From Phycisphaerae bacterium RAS2 (GTDB lineage Bacteria > Planctomycetota > Phycisphaerae > UBA1845 > UTPLA1): 64,000 nt of DNA. Location: the NCBI GenBank assembly GCA_007753915.1, contig CP036352.1, forward strand, positions 3,287,306 through 3,351,305. The letters are read 5' to 3'. Under the pieces are notes generated by a model. The model saw only the letters and a program-made list of their open reading frames with translations, searched no databases and was not told where the DNA came from. Every line of letters starts with the position of its first letter. The stretch's first letter is position 1. Of the stretch, positions 23,945 through 32,450 are shown piece by piece. The translations under genes and the position numbers were made by a program.

Positions 23945-24892
23945 TCACCCCGCCGTCGCAACCGCGCCACCCTCTCCCGGCCGGATCAACCGTCCAGTCA
24001 ACTCACCCACGCTCGACAACCCGCGCCGCGCCAGGTACGCGCTCAACCCTTCCGCGATCTTCAACGGCGTCGTCGGATCGACATACAACGCCGTCCCGAC
24101 CGCCACAGCCGTCGCCCCTGCCAGCAGGAACTCCACCGCGTCCTCCCAACGGCTGATCCCTCCCAGTCCGATGATCGGCACGCCCCGCTCCCGCGCCACC
24201 TCCCGATACACCCGATGCACCAGGTGCACCGCCAGCGGCTTGATCGCCGGGCCCGACAACCCCCCTGACCCGTTCGCCAGATTCGGCCGCCACGAATCAA
24301 TGTCCACCGACATCCCGACAAACGTATTCACCAGCGACAACGCATCCGCCCCGCCATCCACCGCGGCCCGCGCCGTCGAGGCGATGTCCGTCACATTCGG
24401 CGACAGCTTCACGATCAACGCACCGCGCGTCACCACCGGCCGCACCGCGCTCACCAACTCGCGCAGCAACCCGGCATCCGTCCCGAACATCAACCCGTCC
24501 GACACATTCGGGCACGACACGTTCAGCTCAAAACCCGCCAGCGCCGCCTCACCATCCAGCCGCCGGCAGATCGTCACATACTCCTCAATGCTGTGACCGG
24601 CCACATTCACGAACACCGCCGTCCCCATCGTCGCGATGTACGGCAGCTTGTCGCGCGCGAACGCCTCCAGGCCTACGTTCGCCAGTCCGATCGCGTTCAG
24701 CATCCCCCCGTTCGTCTCCGTGATTCGCTGCGGCGCATTACCCTTGCGCGGCTTCACCGTAACGCTCTTGGTGATGAACCCTCCAAGACGCGACAGATCC
24801 AAATAGGGCGCGTACTCCTCGCCATAGCCGCACGTCCCCGACGCCGTAAGCACCGGGTTCTTCAACTCCACGGGGCCGATTCGAACCGACAT
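23945..24892 (-). CDS. pyrD: Dihydroorotate dehydrogenase, class 1B catalytic subunit
   Basis: A 315-residue protein that oxidises dihydroorotate to orotate in pyrimidine synthesis. Family features: LKNPVLTASGTCGYGEEY at the start, FITKSVTVKPRKGN, ETNGGMLNAIGL, FELNVSCPNV with the catalytic Cys typical of class 1, and IVKLSPNVTDI. GGLSGPAIKPLAVHLVH, IIGLGGISRWEDAVEFLLAGA and AVAVGTAL form the FMN phosphate site. The start at 24892 matches the usual N-terminus; an in-frame ATG at 24937 adds unrelated residues. Class 1B enzymes normally pair with an iron-sulfur PyrK subunit, which is not adjacent here. Confidence 0.95.
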   Translation of the reverse strand: MSVRIGPVELKNPVLTASGTCGYGEEYAPYLDLSRLGGFITKSVTVKPRKGNAPQRITETNGGMLNAIGLANVGLEAFARDKLPYIATMGTAVFVNVAGHSIEEYVTICRRLDGEAALAGFELNVSCPNVSDGLMFGTDAGLLRELVSAVRPVVTRGALIVKLSPNVTDIASTARAAVDGGADALSLVNTFVGMSVDIDSWRPNLANGSGGLSGPAIKPLAVHLVHRVYREVARERGVPIIGLGGISRWEDAVEFLLAGATAVAVGTALYVDPTTPLKIAEGLSAYLARRGLSSVGELTGRLIRPGEGGAVATAG

Positions 24893-25139
24893 GTCTGGAT
24901 TCTGCGTCACTCTTGCCGCCCTGCACTGACCACGCACTGCCCGGCGGAGACCAAGTCTCCGGCTCGCGTCGCCGTAGACTACGTCTCAAGCCACGGCTCC
25001 GCCATTGATCCATCCGAGAACCAGCCGTCCGCCGGCGATTTCCCCTTTGCGACGTTTCTTATCTGACCATGGCCCTTCAAGCTAAGCCTCGCCCTCCCGA
25101 CCGCCGATAAGCCCCACGAAACTCTCATCGACTCATGAG

Positions 25140-27140
25140 GTGCGGCGCACGGTGAACGTAACTCTCAACATTGACAAGCTCTTCCTCGCCGGCCGGGACA
25201 TTGCCGCGGACAAAGCCGTCGTCGACGCATTGCCGCACGTCTCCGAGGACCGGCAACGCAGCCTTCTCCGCATTCTGTTCACGCACGGCGCCGACGAAGG
25301 CCTCGAAGCCGTTCCACCGCTCTTCCACCAACTTGGAAGAGCAGCGCAATCCGATGTCATCGCCAACGCCGCGCACCTCTTCGGTGCTTTGCGCGTCACC
25401 TCGCGCCATCCGGAAACCCAGACGCGCCTGAACAGCGTTCAGATTGTGCAGCGCAGCCTCAACCCGCGCCTTGCATACCTCGCCGCCATCGCCCTGAACG
25501 ACGGCGCGGTCCAGGTCCGATCCGAAGCCGCCGCCACCATCCGAAACCTCACGACTCATCACTGGCGAACGCATCACGAAACGCGCCAGGTCCTCCAGGA
25601 CCTCTCTTCCGAAACCCCCGGCACCGATGCAGCCGCCGACCGCGACCTTGCTCATGCGATCGTCCAGACCCTCCAGATGATCCGCGACGAACGCGGCCAC
25701 CTGCTCGAAGCCCTGCGCGACGCCATCGGCAGCTTCGACACGCACCATCGGACCGAAGTCCTCCAGGCCGCCATGCTGCTCGCCGACGAGCTTGAGCCGA
25801 GCCTCTTTCACCCCAATACGCTCAAGCGCGGCAAGATCACCCAGGCCATGATGGAGTTGTTCAGCGATCAGGTCACCCCAGAATTAGCGCCGTTCGTCTA
25901 CATCGCGCTCTGCCACCCCGAACCGCGTCGCCGAGTCCTCAATGCCCTCGCCGCCACGCGCAATGATGAATTCTTCGTCGGCATGATCCGCTACCGCTGG
26001 CTCGCGCGCGAACCGCGAATCCGGCGCGGCCTCGCCCACGTGCGATCACTCGCCTGGCTCGCAGACCCCATGCACGCCGCGTTCTCGCTCCCGGCCGATG
26101 CCGCCACGCTCGCTCCGGGCTGGCTCATCCACCTCGGCATCCCAACCGATCAGAAAATCGCGATCCTGCGGCAGTTCACGCTCATCGATAACAGCGCCGC
26201 CAACAAGGCCGCCGTCTGGGCACTCGTTCAAATCAACGTGCCCGCATCAACCCTGGCGCTCCGCGAGATCCTCGATCACGAATGCCCGGCCCTGCGGAAA
26301 ATCGCCGAACTCGAACTGAAGCACCGCCGACGGATTGAAGATCGCGCCGTCCCTACCCGGCTCAACCGCCCCGAGGGCTGGGCGCGAATGCTGCACCGCG
26401 CCGCCATCGACGAAGTATTCGAGAGCCTCTGGAACCGCTTCGACCAGCTCGACCCGCGCGAAGCCGGCGCCGCAGGACCCTGCGCCCTTCGGTACATCTC
26501 CGGGTTCGCCACGCAGGTCCAGGTCCGCCTCGTCAGCAACCAGGCCGCCGACCGGCTGCGAGCGGTGCGACTCATCATCGCGCTCAACGTCGCGCCCGAG
26601 TTCGCCCGCACGCTCTTTAACATGGCCAACGACCCCGATGCCGAAGTTCGCGCTGCCACCCTCGAAGCCGTCGCGCGCGTGCACGATGAAACCGCGCGGC
26701 GAATCCTCGAACGCGCCCTCGCAGACGACAACCCACTCGTGCAGACTGCCGCCATCGACGCCCTCGACCAGATCAACGACCGCCGCCGAGCTGAACTCGT
26801 CGCGCCGCTTTGCGACAGCCTGCACGCACACGTCCGAGCGGCCGCCGTGCGCGTCTTCCTCCGGCTGCATAGGCCCGAAGGCGCCAACGAATTGTTGAGA
26901 ATGCTCAACGACCCTCGGCCCGATCACCGTTGCCATGCCCTCTGGATCATCGACCTGCTGAAACTCACGCCTCTCCGCGCAAGAGTGGCGGAAATGTGTC
27001 ACAACGACCCCGACTCCCGAATCGAGCGCATCGCGCACCACATCGCGCGCCGATTGCTCAAGGCCTCCGCCGCCCCAGACCCCGCTCCATCCGCCCAGAT
27101 CGCCGCACACGGCAAGGCGACCGAGGAGGCCAACCCATGA
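25140..27140 (+). CDS. Large HEAT-repeat protein
   Basis: A 666-residue protein with a GTG start at 25140 (or GTG 25152). It has no signal or membrane helix and is almost wholly helical. In the second half HEAT-like repeats are clear: NMANDPDAEVRAATLEAVAR, ERALADDNPLVQTAAIDALD, DSLHAHVRAAAVRVFLRL and RMLNDPRPDHRCHALWIIDLL. Such solenoids serve as protein-binding scaffolds. Its stop overlaps the next start by four bases (ATGA at 27137), so the two proteins are translationally coupled and probably act together, the downstream one at the membrane. Confidence 0.8.
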   Translation: MRRTVNVTLNIDKLFLAGRDIAADKAVVDALPHVSEDRQRSLLRILFTHGADEGLEAVPPLFHQLGRAAQSDVIANAAHLFGALRVTSRHPETQTRLNSVQIVQRSLNPRLAYLAAIALNDGAVQVRSEAAATIRNLTTHHWRTHHETRQVLQDLSSETPGTDAAADRDLAHAIVQTLQMIRDERGHLLEALRDAIGSFDTHHRTEVLQAAMLLADELEPSLFHPNTLKRGKITQAMMELFSDQVTPELAPFVYIALCHPEPRRRVLNALAATRNDEFFVGMIRYRWLAREPRIRRGLAHVRSLAWLADPMHAAFSLPADAATLAPGWLIHLGIPTDQKIAILRQFTLIDNSAANKAAVWALVQINVPASTLALREILDHECPALRKIAELELKHRRRIEDRAVPTRLNRPEGWARMLHRAAIDEVFESLWNRFDQLDPREAGAAGPCALRYISGFATQVQVRLVSNQAADRLRAVRLIIALNVAPEFARTLFNMANDPDAEVRAATLEAVARVHDETARRILERALADDNPLVQTAAIDALDQINDRRRAELVAPLCDSLHAHVRAAAVRVFLRLHRPEGANELLRMLNDPRPDHRCHALWIIDLLKLTPLRARVAEMCHNDPDSRIERIAHHIARRLLKASAAPDPAPSAQIAAHGKATEEANP

Positions 27141-27610
27141 ATCTCATGACGTTGCTGAATCTGCAAGCCTCTCTCCTCGCCCAGCGCGCCTACCCAGAAC
27201 GCACGCTCCGGCTTCAGGAGGCCTTTCGCGGTTACCGCGCTGCCCCGCAGGATTCCGTCTTCTCATCCGTCGGCAATCTGCTGCTCATCCTTGGGATTGT
27301 GCTTGCTGTCTTGATTGTCGTCGCCAAGATCGTCAGGCGAAACAGCCGGCCCGTCGCCGCGCGCAACCCTCGTCGGTTCTTCTCAACAACGCTGAAACGA
27401 CTCGGCGCGACTTACACCGACCGCCTCCTCATGCACCAAGCGGCCCACCAGGCTCAACTCGCACAGCCCGCCATGATGCTCCTGTCGCCGGAGTTGTTCC
27501 AGCGTTACGCACTCGACTGGGCCGATCAACTCCGCCTCGGATTCTTCCGGCGCCGAGTTCGCGCGCGATTCCAAGCCATCGCCGACCGCGCGTTCGCCGC
27601 TGCAGCGTAA
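27137..27610 (+). CDS. Single-pass membrane protein coupled to the HEAT-repeat protein
   Basis: A 157-residue protein starting at the ATG in the ATGA overlap. Residues about 1-35 are helical. One hydrophobic segment at about 44-65 (VGNLLLILGIVLAVLIVVAKIV) is followed by basic residues (RRNSRP), suggesting that the C-terminal half is cytoplasmic. The remainder is helical and ends in an Arg-rich stretch (GFFRRRVRARFQAIADRAFAAAA). No named family is recognised. Coupling with the HEAT protein suggests a membrane anchor or partner. Confidence 0.75.
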   Translation: MNLMTLLNLQASLLAQRAYPERTLRLQEAFRGYRAAPQDSVFSSVGNLLLILGIVLAVLIVVAKIVRRNSRPVAARNPRRFFSTTLKRLGATYTDRLLMHQAAHQAQLAQPAMMLLSPELFQRYALDWADQLRLGFFRRRVRARFQAIADRAFAAAA

Positions 27611-27675
27611 CCCCTCGCGATCCCCATCCCCCTCAACTTTGTTCCCTTTTCTCGCCACGCCTCCATATCGCCGTT

Positions 27676-27721
27676 TCGACTTTTCGACGTTTCGACGTTT
27701 CGACTTTTCGCCGTTTCTCCC
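27676..27721. repeat. TTTCGACG repeat directly after the PTPS-type gene stop codon
   Basis: The second locus of the TTTCGAC family: about five near-tandem units (GTTTCGACTTTTCGACG and variants) between 27676 and 27715, ending just before the stop of the minus-strand gene at 27722. Confidence 0.8.
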
Positions 27722-28534
27722 TCACTCCCCCGCATACTCGGCATACGTCTTAGCCGTCTCATACACCCGCACGCGAAGCAATCGCGCCGGCTTGAGCGGT
27801 GCCTCCAGAAACCCCCAGATCACCCGCGCGATGTTCTCCACCGACGGATTCACACTGGCGAACTCCGCCACATCGCTGTTCAAGTGCTTGTGGTCCAGTC
27901 GATCGATCACCTCGCGCTTCACCACCGACTCAAAGTGCGGTACTTCCACCACCGTCCCGCGATCAGCCGTCAGCTCCCCGCCCACCGTCACGCGCACTTC
28001 GTAGTTATGCCCGTGCCCGTTTGGATTGTTGCATTTGCCGAACACGCGACGATTCGCCTCGTCCGACAGCGACGCCACGTGCAGCCGATGCGACGCCGAA
28101 AACTCAAAACTCTGCGTCAGTTCCACCATTCCCGGTCGCCTCCCGTCGATCCGACTCGACAAATACGGCGTCGCCGCCAACGTCAGCGACTCCAACTGAC
28201 ATCCTTTTGGCACTCGCCCGGCCACCTCCGCAAAGATGTCCGCCAGCAACCGCTCAATCGTCAGCGATACCCCGCGCACCGCCAGCGCTCGCGCCGCCGC
28301 AGGAATCGCATACCGCCGCAGCAACTCGTCCAGCACCTGAATGTTGACAAGATACCCTGTCGTCGCGTCCGGCTCGCCACTCACCACGATCCGTAGCATC
28401 AGGTACGGCGCGACCCCAACCGCCGAAGGCCACCCGCCCCACGAATTCGTCACCGGCAGCGCGCCTTCGAACCCGCTCGCCCCGTGCGCGGCCCGCGCCC
28501 AGTCGCGATCGATCGAAAATCGAATCTCCCGCAT
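27722..28534 (-). CDS. Two-domain 6-pyruvoyl-tetrahydropterin synthase / QueD-family protein
   Basis: A 270-residue protein from the ATG at 28534. The C-terminal half (about 140-270) is a complete PTPS/QueD domain: FSASHRLHV supplies the first zinc His, FGKCNNPNGHGHNYEVRVTV the catalytic Cys and two more zinc His, and DHKHLN and PSVENIARVIW follow. The enzyme converts dihydroneopterin triphosphate to carboxy- or pyruvoyl-tetrahydropterin for queuosine or pterin synthesis. The N-terminal half (IRFSIDRDWARAAHG ... YLVNIQVLDELLRRYAIP) looks like a second, degenerate copy without the zinc ligands. The frame is open to 28651. It lies downstream of the NADAR gene on the same strand. Confidence 0.85.
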   Translation of the reverse strand: MREIRFSIDRDWARAAHGASGFEGALPVTNSWGGWPSAVGVAPYLMLRIVVSGEPDATTGYLVNIQVLDELLRRYAIPAAARALAVRGVSLTIERLLADIFAEVAGRVPKGCQLESLTLAATPYLSSRIDGRRPGMVELTQSFEFSASHRLHVASLSDEANRRVFGKCNNPNGHGHNYEVRVTVGGELTADRGTVVEVPHFESVVKREVIDRLDHKHLNSDVAEFASVNPSVENIARVIWGFLEAPLKPARLLRVRVYETAKTYAEYAGE

Positions 28535-28637
28535 CAGTTGAATCGTGCCCGAAGCACGGAACGGCGTGTGCGAACCTGGCGATGGCATCTCGGCGGATTG
28601 TATGAACCCCGTCCACCCAATGCCATCGACGCTCAAT

Positions 28638-29210
28638 TCAGGGGCCTGCATCCCTCTGGCGAAGCTCCGCTCGGACCTTCATGAGTATCTTCCCGAGATG
28701 ATTCGCGCCTCGGCCGTTGCACACGCCCCAGTACTCATCGCCCCAGTCGTTGCCCTCGATCAACTCGGCCTCCCCCGTCGCCAGCAACTGAGCGCCGAGG
28801 TCCGCGTTATTGAGAAACTTGTCGCGAACACACCGCTCCATCACATCGAGCTTCACGCGATCCCAATCGGCCCGGCAGATCAACGCGCGACCGGCGCGCT
28901 TCGCATCGGACGGCGTTGCCAGCGCCGCGATCCTCGCGCGCTCCGAAACATCCACCGTCTTCGCCGCCTGATACGCGTGTTCGGCCGATGGAAAGCGGAC
29001 GCCCTCAAACGTCACGTCCGCCGGCCAGAAGTTGGAGAGAAAGCGATGCTCACCGGAGAACGACGTGATCCGCCCGTGTCCGACCTGACTCGTCTGCTGG
29101 TTGGTTTGAGAATTGCCGGACCCGGACGGAATCGGCCGCGCCGCGCACCCGGTCAGAATCGAGCTGACCGGCAGGATGACCGCGCCGAAACAGGAAGTTA
29201 AGAGCCGCAT
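28638..29210 (-). CDS. NADAR-domain protein with lipoprotein signal
   Basis: A 190-residue protein from the ATG at 29210 (an in-frame ATG at 29240 is possible). Residues 1-25 are a signal peptide ending in a lipobox (ISSILTGC-like: SSILTGC). About 30 polar residues follow, then a NADAR domain: FLSNFWPADVTFEGVRFPS, EHAYQAAK, KFLNNADLGAQLLATG, EAELIEGNDWGDEYWGVC and GKILMKVR. NADAR proteins (YbiA-like) cleave N-glycosidic bonds of riboflavin intermediates or remove ADP-ribose from guanine; they are normally cytoplasmic. Export and lipidation predicted here are unusual. It lies next to the tail-less phage head module and the PTPS gene. Confidence 0.85.
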   Translation of the reverse strand: MRLLTSCFGAVILPVSSILTGCAARPIPSGSGNSQTNQQTSQVGHGRITSFSGEHRFLSNFWPADVTFEGVRFPSAEHAYQAAKTVDVSERARIAALATPSDAKRAGRALICRADWDRVKLDVMERCVRDKFLNNADLGAQLLATGEAELIEGNDWGDEYWGVCNGRGANHLGKILMKVRAELRQRDAGP

Positions 29211-29256
29211 GCTGCGATCAACCCGGCCAACTCGAAACATTTCCGCGGAGCCCGGC

Positions 29257-29427
29257 CTACTTCTTAGGATAATCCCGCGGGTCCATTCCCTGTCGAATCA
29301 TCTCCATTCGCTCGCGATGCTTGTGGCTCATGCTCACGACCTGCCGGATGATCCCGCCCACAAGGACAATCACCGCGATCCATGCATACCACGGCATGGC
29401 ACTTAGAATCTGCTGAATCCCATTCAT
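29257..29427 (-). CDS. Small single-pass membrane protein
   Basis: A 56-residue protein not obvious from length alone. It starts at the ATG at 29427 with an excellent AGAGGAG ribosome site and ends at 29257. One hydrophobic helix (WYAWIAVIVLVGGIIRQVV, about 13-31) is followed by a charged amphipathic tail (HKHRERMEMIRQGMDPRDY). This form resembles small regulatory or anchoring peptides. It lies between the NADAR gene and the phage head module, all on the minus strand. Confidence 0.75.
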   Translation of the reverse strand: MNGIQQILSAMPWYAWIAVIVLVGGIIRQVVSMSHKHRERMEMIRQGMDPRDYPKK

Positions 29428-29516
29428 GCTCGCACACTCCTCTCGCGGGTGAATTCCTCACCCGCCCGACGTATTGTGCGGCCCCTTGCTATTATTTCCA
29501 CCCCCCCCCCGGCCCA

Positions 29517-29984
29517 TCACTCTGGAATCGGAGCCGCTTCAAAAAACGGATACACCCGATACATCAATTCGTAAATCACGGCTCGCTCATCGGCGTATTC
29601 AAAGCTGACTGACAGACTGTTCAACTGACTCAACCCGTCGGGGATGAAATGGTCCAGCGCCTCCCGAACATGATCGATCAACGCCAACGCGCCCGGCGTC
29701 GAACCATCCCCCACCCGCGGATCAGACCCCACGCGCAACGTCCGCGCGGCAACGAGCACCGAATACACCGGCCCGATCCGCAGGATGTTCGTCTCCGGTG
29801 CCGTCGGCTCAAACGTGAAGCCCACGTACGCGCCGGGAAGCGCCTCGCGAAGCAGCGCCTCACGCAGCGTTGGCCGCGCGCCCCCGCTCACCCCGCGCAC
29901 CGTCTTAAACACCGGCACCCCGCTGATCTCCACCGCGACAAGTTGATCGACGATCGCCGTCTCCCAATCACCCAACCGCGACAT
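29517..29984 (-). CDS. Mu gp37-like protein (DUF1834 type)
   Basis: A 155-residue protein, last of the head module. It begins MSRLGDWETAIVDQL, contains a strand-rich middle (AYVGFTFEPTAP, YSVLVAARTLRVG) and ends with YELMYRVYPFFE. This agrees with the Mu-like gp37 family, thought to act near the head-tail junction or tail terminator. The order gp36 then gp37 after the major capsid gene is that of Mu-like phages. In complete phages the tail sheath gene follows; here the next genes are a small membrane protein and the NADAR protein. A run of eleven C's lies just after its stop. Confidence 0.75.
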   Translation of the reverse strand: MSRLGDWETAIVDQLVAVEISGVPVFKTVRGVSGGARPTLREALLREALPGAYVGFTFEPTAPETNILRIGPVYSVLVAARTLRVGSDPRVGDGSTPGALALIDHVREALDHFIPDGLSQLNSLSVSFEYADERAVIYELMYRVYPFFEAAPIPE

Positions 29985-30000
29985 GCTTCACCCCCACCGC

Positions 30001-30444
30001 TCACAGTCCGTTTAGCGTGTCGCGCGTCATCGCGCGATCCGGTCCCGCCGATTCGCCCGCGATTCCCAGCGCCGCATTCCCACGCAACGCCAGGCTCGAC
30101 GGCAACTGAACCAATCCCGACGCCACCCGCGCCAGCCACGTCACCGCCTCCTCGCGCCGCCGCACCACATCCCCCGGCACCGGCGGCTTGCGGCTGTGCA
30201 ACCGGTACGCCGCAAGATCGAGGACAAAACAGCGCAGCACCGACCCAACCTCCGGCTCGGATGTCAAATCAACCGGCACCGCGTATCGCGCTGCAAGATA
30301 GCTGTTTGCCTCGCCCTCTGCGCCCAGACGCGCTTCGTCCACCCGCGCCGCGTTCGCCGAGCCGCTCCCCGCGTCATCCGTCAGTTGCACGTAGGCCGCC
30401 GGCCCGACCCACGACTCAATATCGCTGTTTGTAATGTATGCCAT
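30001..30444 (-). CDS. Mu gp36-like protein (DUF1320 type)
   Basis: A 147-residue protein started at the ATG at 30444, giving the family-typical opening MAYITNSDIESWVGPAAYVQL. EARLGAEGEANSYLAARYAVPVD and VLRCFVLDLAAYRLHSRK also match the gp36/DUF1320 family, which is thought to form part of the phage head-completion or connector structure. The frame extends to 30600 without protein-like sequence. It ends 16 bases before the gp37-like start. Confidence 0.82.
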   Translation of the reverse strand: MAYITNSDIESWVGPAAYVQLTDDAGSGSANAARVDEARLGAEGEANSYLAARYAVPVDLTSEPEVGSVLRCFVLDLAAYRLHSRKPPVPGDVVRRREEAVTWLARVASGLVQLPSSLALRGNAALGIAGESAGPDRAMTRDTLNGL

Positions 30445-30618
30445 CGCTATTGCACTCCGCACACCCGGCCAAGGTGAACGGCCGGACGGTGCCCGATCGC
30501 TCCGACACCGTACCGGCCGCACGCTCGTCGCCGACACCCCCGCGGCGACGCCCCCTCCGCTCGTTTCCTCCAGCCGCCCGCCCCCCGACTCCCGGCTCAA
30601 GGCTTACGGCTTCCCAAT

Positions 30619-31533
30619 TCACACAAAGTCCGTCCGCACCGCGTACTGCCAGTAGCCGTACGTCATGCAATACCGCGCACGAACGCCGTACAGAAACTTC
30701 TCACGGCGAAATGCCTCTTCCGAATCCTCCGACAGCGCGCTGAACTCGATCGGCTCCCGATCCTGGAAAATGAACGGCCGCACGACGCCATCCGTCTTCA
30801 GCAGGTACCACTTCGACAGATCCGTCAGCCACGGCATCGAAACCACCTTGGCGATGCCCGCCAGCGCGTTGCTCGTGTTATCGACGACCGTCGAATTAAT
30901 CGCTTCCGTCGCCGTGAACAGCATCGTCGGCGGCACGACGCATACCATGCCCGTCGTGTCGATCAGCATCGGCTCGCCCTGATCGTCTTTGAAGGCCAGC
31001 ATCGCGCCGATCGCGGCCTTCAACGCCTCCTTGAACTCCGCGACCGTCGGCGAGTCCTCGCTCGAAGCCGATGCCGTCAGCAAATTGTCCTGGCTGCTCG
31101 ATTCCCCCGAGGCGTGCGTATCGTTGAAGAAGCTCACGCCGTCGTAGCTGTTGTTGCCGCTCGTTTCGCCGCCGATCAGCAACTGCGCGATCAGGTAATC
31201 CTTGTGCGTCGCCGCCCGCTGCGCCAACTCCGCCACGCGCAGACGAATCTGGCCCGTCTGATCGTCCGCGATCTCGTCACGATCCACCTCGATCGTCGCT
31301 TCGTATTTCAGATTCGACACCGAGTAACTCTCGCTCCGCAGGCCCTGCGTCAGTCGACCGCTGCCCCACTCGCGCAGCTTCGGAACCGTCCCCAGCCAAC
31401 GATATGTCTCGTGATCGCTGGTTGACACGATCCGCGTCGCCAACTCCCCGAAATGCGTCCGCGTCGCGCCGAATCGATTGAAAAACTCGCTCCGCAATCC
31501 CTTCGTCAACAACCCCGTATTAATCACCGCCAT
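30619..31533 (-). CDS. Mu-like major capsid protein (gpT family)
   Basis: A 304-residue protein of the Mu major head subunit family, length as in Mu T (about 305). Typical blocks: MAVINTGLLTKGLRSEFFNRF at the start, GTVPKLREWGSGR, YEATIEVDRDEIADDQTG, LLIGGETSGNNSYDGVSFF, VVPPTMLFTATEAINST and YWQYAVRTDFV at the end. It would form the icosahedral shell. It is intact, with no frameshift. Its neighbours are the decoration protein upstream and gp36 downstream. Confidence 0.9.
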   Translation of the reverse strand: MAVINTGLLTKGLRSEFFNRFGATRTHFGELATRIVSTSDHETYRWLGTVPKLREWGSGRLTQGLRSESYSVSNLKYEATIEVDRDEIADDQTGQIRLRVAELAQRAATHKDYLIAQLLIGGETSGNNSYDGVSFFNDTHASGESSSQDNLLTASASSEDSPTVAEFKEALKAAIGAMLAFKDDQGEPMLIDTTGMVCVVPPTMLFTATEAINSTVVDNTSNALAGIAKVVSMPWLTDLSKWYLLKTDGVVRPFIFQDREPIEFSALSEDSEEAFRREKFLYGVRARYCMTYGYWQYAVRTDFV

Positions 31534-31602
31534 GGTTCACACCCCGATTTGTAATGCTTCCCTGTTCTCTAGTCCCCGTTCCCTGTTCCCTCTTCTCCCC
31601 GC

Positions 31603-32358
31603 TCACGGCAGCTCGATGAACCGCAGCGTCAGCACGCCGCCCACGCCCGCTGTCGTCGTCGCCTGGCCCACCTTCGCCCAGATCCGCTGGTTCTTCGCCA
31701 CGTCGCGCGACTCCAGCGTCAACACCGTCGGCGTATTCGCGGACAACGTTGTCAGGTTGAACGCGTCGATCACTTCATCCGGATCGCTGTTATCCGTGCC
31801 CACGTCCAGCGCCCCCGCGCCGGGCACCGTGTTGAAACTCACCTGCGCCGTCAGAAGACGAACCGCACGCTGCGTGATCATCACCGGATTCACCGTCGCG
31901 CCGGAAAGCGAACTCGCCAGCGGAATGCTGATCAGTTGCTCCACGCGCGATCCGCCCAGCGGGTCGATCCGCACGATCCCCTTGCCCGACGAAACCATCG
32001 ACACCAGCGCTCCGCAGTAGCTTCCGCCCGCCAGCGGATTCACCGTCGTCGCTTCGTTGTCCTGCGCGTACACCGTCGCGCCGGCCAGCGCGGCCGCCAC
32101 CCCCGTCACCGGCAGCACAAAATCGCCCTGCGTATACACGCGAACCGTCCGCGCGCCGCCCGTGCCGCCGCTGTTGTCCACCTCTTCGTACGACACCCCC
32201 GCGAATGAATCCCCCGCCACGAGGTTGCGAACGTACCCCGTCGTTCGGTCGATTCCCAGCAACGCCCCCTTCCAAACATGCGCCGAGGCCGCCACCGCAT
32301 AACTCCGCAGCTCCTGATCCACGTACCGACTCAACTCCCGATTCGCCGTAATCGCCAT
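31603..32358 (-). CDS. Probable capsid decoration/cement protein
   Basis: A 251-residue protein started at the ATG at 32358 (MAITANRELSRYVDQELRSY). Residues about 1-110 resemble small capsid-stabilising proteins of the DUF2190 type: VWKGALLGID, VAGDSFAGVSYEEVDNSG, VRVYTQGDFVLPVTG and GATVYAQDN. A C-terminal beta-rich domain of about 110 residues (ISIPLASSLSGATVNPVMIT onward) is added. Its place between the protease and the major capsid gene matches Mu-like head modules, where such a protein covers capsid joints. Confidence 0.72.
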   Translation of the reverse strand: MAITANRELSRYVDQELRSYAVAASAHVWKGALLGIDRTTGYVRNLVAGDSFAGVSYEEVDNSGGTGGARTVRVYTQGDFVLPVTGVAAALAGATVYAQDNEATTVNPLAGGSYCGALVSMVSSGKGIVRIDPLGGSRVEQLISIPLASSLSGATVNPVMITQRAVRLLTAQVSFNTVPGAGALDVGTDNSDPDEVIDAFNLTTLSANTPTVLTLESRDVAKNQRIWAKVGQATTTAGVGGVLTLRFIELP

Positions 32359-32450
32359 CGTCGTCTCTCTCCCTTCTTGCACCCTGAACTTCGCGCCGTT
32401 TGCCCCTTGCGGCCATCCGCCGTCCAGCGGGGACGCCCTTTCGCTATTCG

